The notes below the pieces were generated by a model that saw only the letters and a program-made list of their open reading frames with translations, made no database searches and was not told the origin of the DNA. Of a DNA stretch of 64,000 bases, positions 59,001-64,000 are shown one piece after another. Position 1 is the stretch's first letter; the number at the start of each line of letters is the position of its first letter. A program made the position numbers and the translations under genes. The stretch covers positions 50,084,409 to 50,148,408 of the forward strand of contig NC_060065.1 in assembly GCF_020283565.1 (NCBI RefSeq), given 5' to 3'. The stretch is from Trifolium pratense. Lineage: Eukaryota; Streptophyta; Magnoliopsida; Fabales; Fabaceae.

Positions 59001-60613
59001 TATACTCACCATCGTCTCTAATCTCTAGTTTGTGCTTTGCTCATAGAATTGCTAGCTTTAAAATCCAAGTCCTATTGTTAAGTGCTGTATCCTTCTTGAT
59101 AATTTATGAATTTTAAGGTTATCATTTATATTAAAATGTTCATGTTTCTCCCTATGTATCGCCGATTTAAAAGCTATAAAAAAATCTTGTGAGCCTCGGA
59201 AAATGAAAGCAGACCACCATAGTTAAACACATGTGCATTTATCTTTTTAACTTTATTACATTTATAAATCAAAACGGTTGTGCTAAATTAACTGGTGTCT
59301 TCTTTACTATAGAATAATATGTTGGAAGGTGTGGCTTTCATGGATTGTGGAACAGACTTGCGGTCTGGTTGTCTTGTACCTGGTGAGTACTATCATTTTA
59401 CTCAAATTACTTGCATGTTTTCTTCATTCTCTTTATTTATTTAAAATGTTCTTTTTGTTTAATATCTTGCTAAGTTCTAACATTTTCATCCAACAATTTT
59501 TAGCTCTATTAAATATGTTAGGGTCTGTTTGGAAGAGGAATTTTAGCTCTATTATATATTAAAAAAAAATATAGATCTAGCCCCTCCATAACCTTCCTAA
59601 ATCCCCCTCCCAAACAGACCCTTAGTTTTTGGTTCTGCTAAGGAGACTTAAACTGCCTAAACTTATTGATACCTCTAAATAAATTATTTGTTCAGTTAGG
59701 CAAGTTTCTTCAGTTTTTTTCTTATTCACTGCTTGGTAAATCTAAATTGAGCACCAAAGACGATGTCACAGTGAACTTCTCTTTGTAGCCTATTGTTTTC
59801 AGTCTCATATAATCTGTAAAGAAATATATTTTTCTGTCTAGAACATTAACCTTTAAAGAAGATAGTAATATTCAGTAAACCAAGTGAAAAGGGTTGATTG
59901 GAGTAGAGAGGGATTGTTTTGTGTTTAGAATACCATGTTAACAAAAACACTGCAAGCATAAGTCAAGTAATCAAATTTTGATCCGTGAATCTAAAGTCAT
60001 CGCGACAACTTCTGCTTATGCATGTTTAAATTATGGTTTTCTATGCTAAGAAACGTTCATTTGAGGCCTGTCACATAGTACTTGCTAAGAAACGTTCTTT
60101 TTGTTTTCATACTACTATGCAAACATTGTAAATGGAGTGGATATACAAAAGCATATGCTTGATTGCAACATATGATCCTACATTGGCTTGGTATATTTCA
60201 CTGAACTTTAGTTTGTTATATTGACAGTTTCTTTTCACTGCTTCTGTTTTCTATTACTATGTTATTACATGTTCGTGTTTGTCCACACGTTCTTGCTCGT
60301 TACACATTATAAATCAGATACATTAATTATTCAATGAATATAAAAATGACTTTTCTCTTATAAAAAGGAACAGAGGTAGTATTTGTTAAGTGTTTATTCC
60401 AGAACCATTTCAAATGTACTCTCATGCTTTTAATCTCTTGAAAATTCAGGAAATCCAGCCTTAAGGCACGGCAAACCAGGATCTGGTATTGGATTGGGAT
60501 ATGGACTTCGATTTAAATCACAGTTTGGTCATTTTCAACTTCATTATGCTATTAATGCATTTAACGAGAGGTCACTCTATTTTGGCCTACCCAACCTTGG
60601 TTCATGCTATTAA
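56081..60613 (+). CDS. Plastid outer-envelope Omp85-type beta-barrel protein (OEP36/39 type)
   Basis: Eleven exons, all GT-AG and in phase: 56081-56114, 56218-56284, 56400-56435, 57353-57497, 57724-57882, 57987-58057, 58140-58218, 58372-58487, 58775-58922, 59313-59382 and 60450-60613. They total 1089 nt, giving 362 aa. It begins [20 protein letters not shown]. The conserved core includes [29 protein letters not shown] and [14 protein letters not shown]. The last holds the VRGY signature of the Omp85/Toc75 barrel (residues 258-266). There are no POTRA domains, which matches the short OEP80-related proteins of the plastid outer envelope. Their function is poorly defined; they may be degenerate import or insertion barrels. 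The C-terminus ends NLGSCY where relatives, from memory, end soon after NL-x-S. A local 24-bp repeat at the stop explains this. Confidence 0.93.
56822..57128. mobile_element. Foldback MITE with 9-bp target duplication, in an intron
   Basis: 307 bp flanked by TACCATTTT at 56813-56821 and 57129-57137. The ends GGCTTAATTAGCAAAATGG and (inverted) GGCTTAATTAGTAAAATGG lead into repeated GGTCCCTTAAAGA blocks in both arms. It lies in intron 3 of the outer-envelope gene. Mutator-like by duplication length. Confidence 0.85.
57148..57176. mobile_element. Half copy of MITE family A
   Basis: CCTCGGGGACACTATTTAGCAT matches the terminal repeat of the element at 1849 and the half copy at about 9738. No opposite end was found nearby. 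Confidence 0.4.
59521..59621. mobile_element. Tourist-like (PIF/Harbinger) MITE
   Basis: A 101-bp element with GGGTCTGTTTGG ends and inverted CCAAACAGACCC, flanked by TTA at 59518-59520 and 59622-59624. The 3-bp TTA/TAA duplication is diagnostic of PIF/Harbinger. It lies in the last intron of the outer-envelope gene. Confidence 0.85.
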
Positions 60614-60627
60614 TGCATTTAACGAGA
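60546..60627. repeat. 24-bp direct repeat spanning the outer-envelope gene's stop
   Basis: ATGCTATTAATGCATTTAAC plus GAGA occurs at 60546-60569 (coding, AINAFNE) and 60604-60627. The second copy supplies the final codons TGC TAT and the TAA stop. Confidence 0.9.
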
Positions 60628-63410
60628 AGACACGACGAAGTCCTATAGAAGATGGAACGATAAAGTTACAGATGCTGCAATATTTTGTCATCAACTCGTA
60701 TAGCAATGTGAAATGCATTCTCTTTATTTCTAACTCCGCACTGTATTTTGCATGCGGAGAGATAAATAGTTACTGTATTCATTTTATTACAATTCATAGT
60801 GGTTGGAAAATTTCTTGGCATTTTTTAAAGGCTTTTTGTTTATGGTAAATGAGTGCAATGCAGTCACAACTCACAAGACCAATCCAAACAAACAATACAC
60901 AAGGAAATGCTGCCTGAAAATTTTGTTCAAGTGATATCTTAGGTTTTAAGCTACATACCACAATTAAGTGTTGCAATATGATTGCCGGCGCCATTGTGCC
61001 AGAAAATCTGATTATATTGAGGGTCTAGGGGCGTCCAAGAGACCGTTTGAAACAAGTTATGTTTGTTTTTGCCCTTAAATTTGGATATGGTATAAATAGT
61101 TTTCTGCATTCTTTTGAAATTTCATTAATTTTAAGAACCAAATTAACTGAGATAGCATATTCAATCATCTTGGTTGTTTTTTCATCTACTACATTATACT
61201 TATAATTTTATAGACTAAATTAGTGATTCACTCAAAAAAATAGGTTTTGAAAGAAAACTGTTCTTATAAAACTAGTAGTTCATCGCGTTTCTTGTGCTAT
61301 CCGGCTGTGCCTACAACATTCACAGCAACTAGGCAGCTACAATCATTTTTCAAAACACAAACGATAGAGACTAATGGACAAATTTTAATTAAAACTGCAA
61401 CTTGAGATGAATGCCAAAATTTGGTGGTAAATTATAGGCAACTTTTTTTTTTTAGGCAACTTGCCAAACCTACTTTTTATATTATTCTCTTAAAAAAAAA
61501 TTAGTGTTGTCCTGTCAGTATGATTCAACTGGTAAAAAGGTTGTAAAGATGTTTGATATTTTGTTTTTAATGAGATAAAATGTTTGATATGCTAGAACCA
61601 ATTTTTTGTTTTTTGCATTTATAAAACCAGCATTCTCTACAATGTTGTGAAATGTTATGTTGAGTATTTTATTTATTTTTTTTGAACAAATGTTGAGTGT
61701 TTTTTCAAAATTCAAACTTTAAGTTAAATCAAATTAATTAGAAGTTTTGAAGAAGAAACATCAACAGAATATAGGTTGTTGAAGTCTGCATTTAGGTGGT
61801 CCAATGTAGACTAGCATCATTTTTCACCTTAGGAAATAAATTTTGACCATTTATTATACGAGTTATTTCTAATTTGACATTATTAACAGGTAGGGTTTCA
61901 GTTTTGTAGAAAACTACAATCCACCCAATTGCTGGTCTAATCTTATCTAATCTAACCACTTTGCTGAAAAATTACATAATTGTGGTGCCTTAAGAGCCCT
62001 AATCAATGTGATTCATTCTTAATCCTCGAATGTTCTACGGTGGTTGCTCGTCTCCTATATTGCTCACACATGTAAAATTTCAATGAAATTTCACAATACT
62101 AAAAGATATCTTCAGATAGAATTTATACTACTAAAAGATGTCGAAAAAATGAAAGGATTCAGAGGCAATGCAATGCAATGAAATGCAGAAAAAGAAGAGC
62201 AGTTAATACAATGTTTCATTACTTAATAGATTTAAGTTTGTCACCTATCAATTTCTCGCACGTCCTACGACTTTCCCGTTTTATTTTTCCGCTACCGTTG
62301 TAGAAAAACTTATCTGAAAGCAACGTGTTGGTGCTGGCCTGTGTGGTCCCCGCCTGTGAAGCAAAGTGGACGACTTTCTTTGTCCTTAACACAGCAGAGC
62401 AGAATGAACACATGACAGTAACCCGCCGTACTGCGGGTCCCAGACTCTTGTTGAGATCACCGACAGTTTCAAATTTTGTAGCCACATGCACGGTAACTAA
62501 TCTTATCCTTGACATACATACATTGCTTCAATAATCATTTTTTATGAAAAAATTAAAATTAATTAATTTGCTACCCTTATACTATCTCATATTTGCTTTT
62601 TCATTCAGTTCACATATCTTTCTATTTTTCACTACATGTATCTTTAAACAAAACATAAGATGATGTACACATAATATATAGATTCAAACTCATTCCAAAA
62701 TATACAATGAAGTATGAACACAGCCCAGTTGACACAGCTAATTACAATTCACCAGTATGTACTCAAAATAAGTATGCTGCTAGTATGAATAATACATATA
62801 TTGCTTTGCTACAAAGGAAAGGAATCTGATACTACTGAACATTCAAAATGAAATTAAAGCCACTATCAGATAGTACTTTCCAATTCCCACTAAACAAAGA
62901 GATCACATGAGAAAGACCCAAAAAGAACAAAATCAAAAGGAGAAAGAGAAGGGGGGCCAATAGAATTAGGAACCAGTAAAGGAAAAATATATCACAGTTG
63001 GAGAAAGAATCAATTGCAGAATACACAAGCAAATGGCCAAATTTGGGCAGTTTTTCTATATCATCACTTTTGCCTCATGTTCAGGCAACACCTCATGTTT
63101 TTTTACCCAACACAAGTACTCTTTTGGAGATTCTTACAAAATATGTTTACACACTTCATATGTACAAAAATTCAACAGAAGACAAAACTACCTAAACAAT
63201 CTTCTATTGAGATTACTTAACCAACTGAATAGATACACTTGACTAGAAGAGCACCTGCCTCTCTTTTTAGCTCAAGCAGGTATATTATCAAAACTATCTC
63301 TCTTATTATGATTTCTGATTCATCATTGACGAATTATCCAGTTTCTCCATCAGAGAGTTCCAATTAAGTATATATAGGTTGTGAGCCTTACACTGCTTCT
63401 TCAAACTATA
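60614..63410. other. 3' flank of the outer-envelope gene and intergenic DNA
   Basis: The 3' UTR probably extends to about 60800-61100. 62219-62515 has a 98-codon minus-strand frame of balanced composition without a recognised domain. It could be a gene fragment, but splice sites and neighbours give no support. Nothing else is seen. Confidence 0.4.
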
Positions 63411-63439
63411 TACCCCGTCAAGCTATATGCACAGCAACA

Positions 63440-63487
63440 TCAAGCAAATATCATCGCGCCACAAATATCTTCGCCAACCATTTCCAT
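63440..63487 (-). other. Possible terminal exon of a gene entering from the right
   Basis: On the minus strand, acceptor TTCTTGCAG precedes 63487, followed by a frame reading MEMVGEDICGAMIFA and then a stop at about 63442-63440. The end of a gene lying mostly beyond 64000 would look like this, but so could a chance match. Confidence 0.2.
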
Positions 63488-63828
63488 CTGCAAGAATAGA
63501 ATAAAAGTTAGATGAAAAAGTTATCTCAACTGCAGAATCTGATTAAGAAACTAATGGAAACAAAATCTAGTTTTTTTCTTTTTAGTATCCAAGAATTTAA
63601 GCGCGTTGGTCCCAAAAGCTCACCAAGAACAGGACATGCCTCACACCTCAAAAAGCGCTACCAGAGGTTGTTGCAAATTACCGTTAATGAGGTTTGTAAC
63701 ATCAACATCAGGATTTGTAATGAGGTTTTACAAATTGGACCAACCTTAGTTATAGCATCTAGTGCTTTAACTTTCACCAAAAAGAAGATAAACCGCTTAA
63801 CAGCTAGCACCGTTCATTTGACATTCAG

Positions 63829-64000
63829 CACACAATTGGCGTTTTTGGTATATCTTTTGGAATGTTAAGCGCGCGTCTATACGCCATTTCCACCGTGAAT
63901 TCGTGAAGCTACAAATCCTAGATTCTAGTAGACGCGTGTCTATTCAACACAATTGGCGTGTTTGGTTTAGCTTTTTGAATGGTAAACGCCCGTCTATACG
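63829..64000. repeat. About 119-bp repeat at the right edge
   Basis: CACAATTGGCGTTTTTGGTA to CGTCTATACG at 63829-63881 recurs as CACAATTGGCGTGTTTGGTT to CGTCTATACG at 63949-64000. TAGACGCGTGTCTA, a near palindrome, lies between them. The array may continue beyond the window. Confidence 0.75.

Noticed and set aside
62219..62515. 98-codon minus-strand frame as a gene
   Set aside because: Balanced composition is suggestive, but there is no recognised domain, no partner exon and no promoter, so it is mentioned only within the intergenic entry.
1..64000. CRISPR array, bacterial operon or phage system
   Set aside because: No regularly spaced identical repeats with unique spacers and no bacterial-type gene organisation; introns, tRNA types and TEs are those of a plant nucleus.

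Overview
This is a plant nuclear window, AT-rich and intron-rich, and most likely from a legume. I suspect Medicago, because the MITE and SINE families and the gene structures fit it, but species is an inference. The left ~29 kb is gene-poor and built largely of transposable-element debris. The right ~34 kb carries four housekeeping-type genes with long, TE-filled introns. No bacterial, viral or CRISPR-like system is present.

Layout. 1-12 kb holds a degenerate 19-bp minisatellite, many small inverted-repeat transposons (Stowaway-, hAT- and Mutator-like), SINE copies, a plastid-type tRNA-Phe and an intact solo LTR with a 5-bp target duplication. About 12.05-19.57 kb and 20.71-28.75 kb are two diverged copies of one segment. 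Each carries a nuclear tRNA-Ala(AGC) followed by a FANTASTIC FOUR (FAF) family gene. Copy 1 keeps an intact FAF gene (18489-19517, +). Copy 2 is a pseudogene with stops, a frameshift, a GAT-repeat expansion and a 5'-truncated LINE inserted in it, with an ATT microsatellite and a foldback element behind it.

30.2-35.3 kb (+) is a nine-exon J-domain gene of the DNAJC8/SPF31 type. Convergent to it, 36.5-47.7 kb (-) is a 21-exon BSU1-like (BSL2/BSL3 type) Kelch-PPP phosphatase of about 1004 aa. I reconstructed it exon by exon and every junction keeps frame. Its introns hold a Stowaway-like MITE, a large foldback element with a (TA)n expansion in one arm, and internal tandem duplications.

53.2-55.1 kb (-) is a single-exon P-class PPR gene. 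Downstream of it are a paralogous PPR fragment and two in-phase coiled-coil exons of uncertain affiliation. 56.1-60.6 kb (+), divergent from the PPR gene, is an 11-exon plastid outer-envelope Omp85-type beta-barrel gene (OEP36/39 type, lacking POTRA domains). The last 3 kb has no convincing gene, except possibly the terminal exon of a gene entering from the right edge.

The genes belong to unrelated pathways: meristem/growth control, splicing-linked chaperone, brassinosteroid-type signalling, organelle RNA processing and plastid envelope. They do not form a functional cluster. The main interest lies in the segmental duplication with asymmetric decay, the well-dated transposon insertions with readable target duplications, and the unexplained exons behind the PPR gene.
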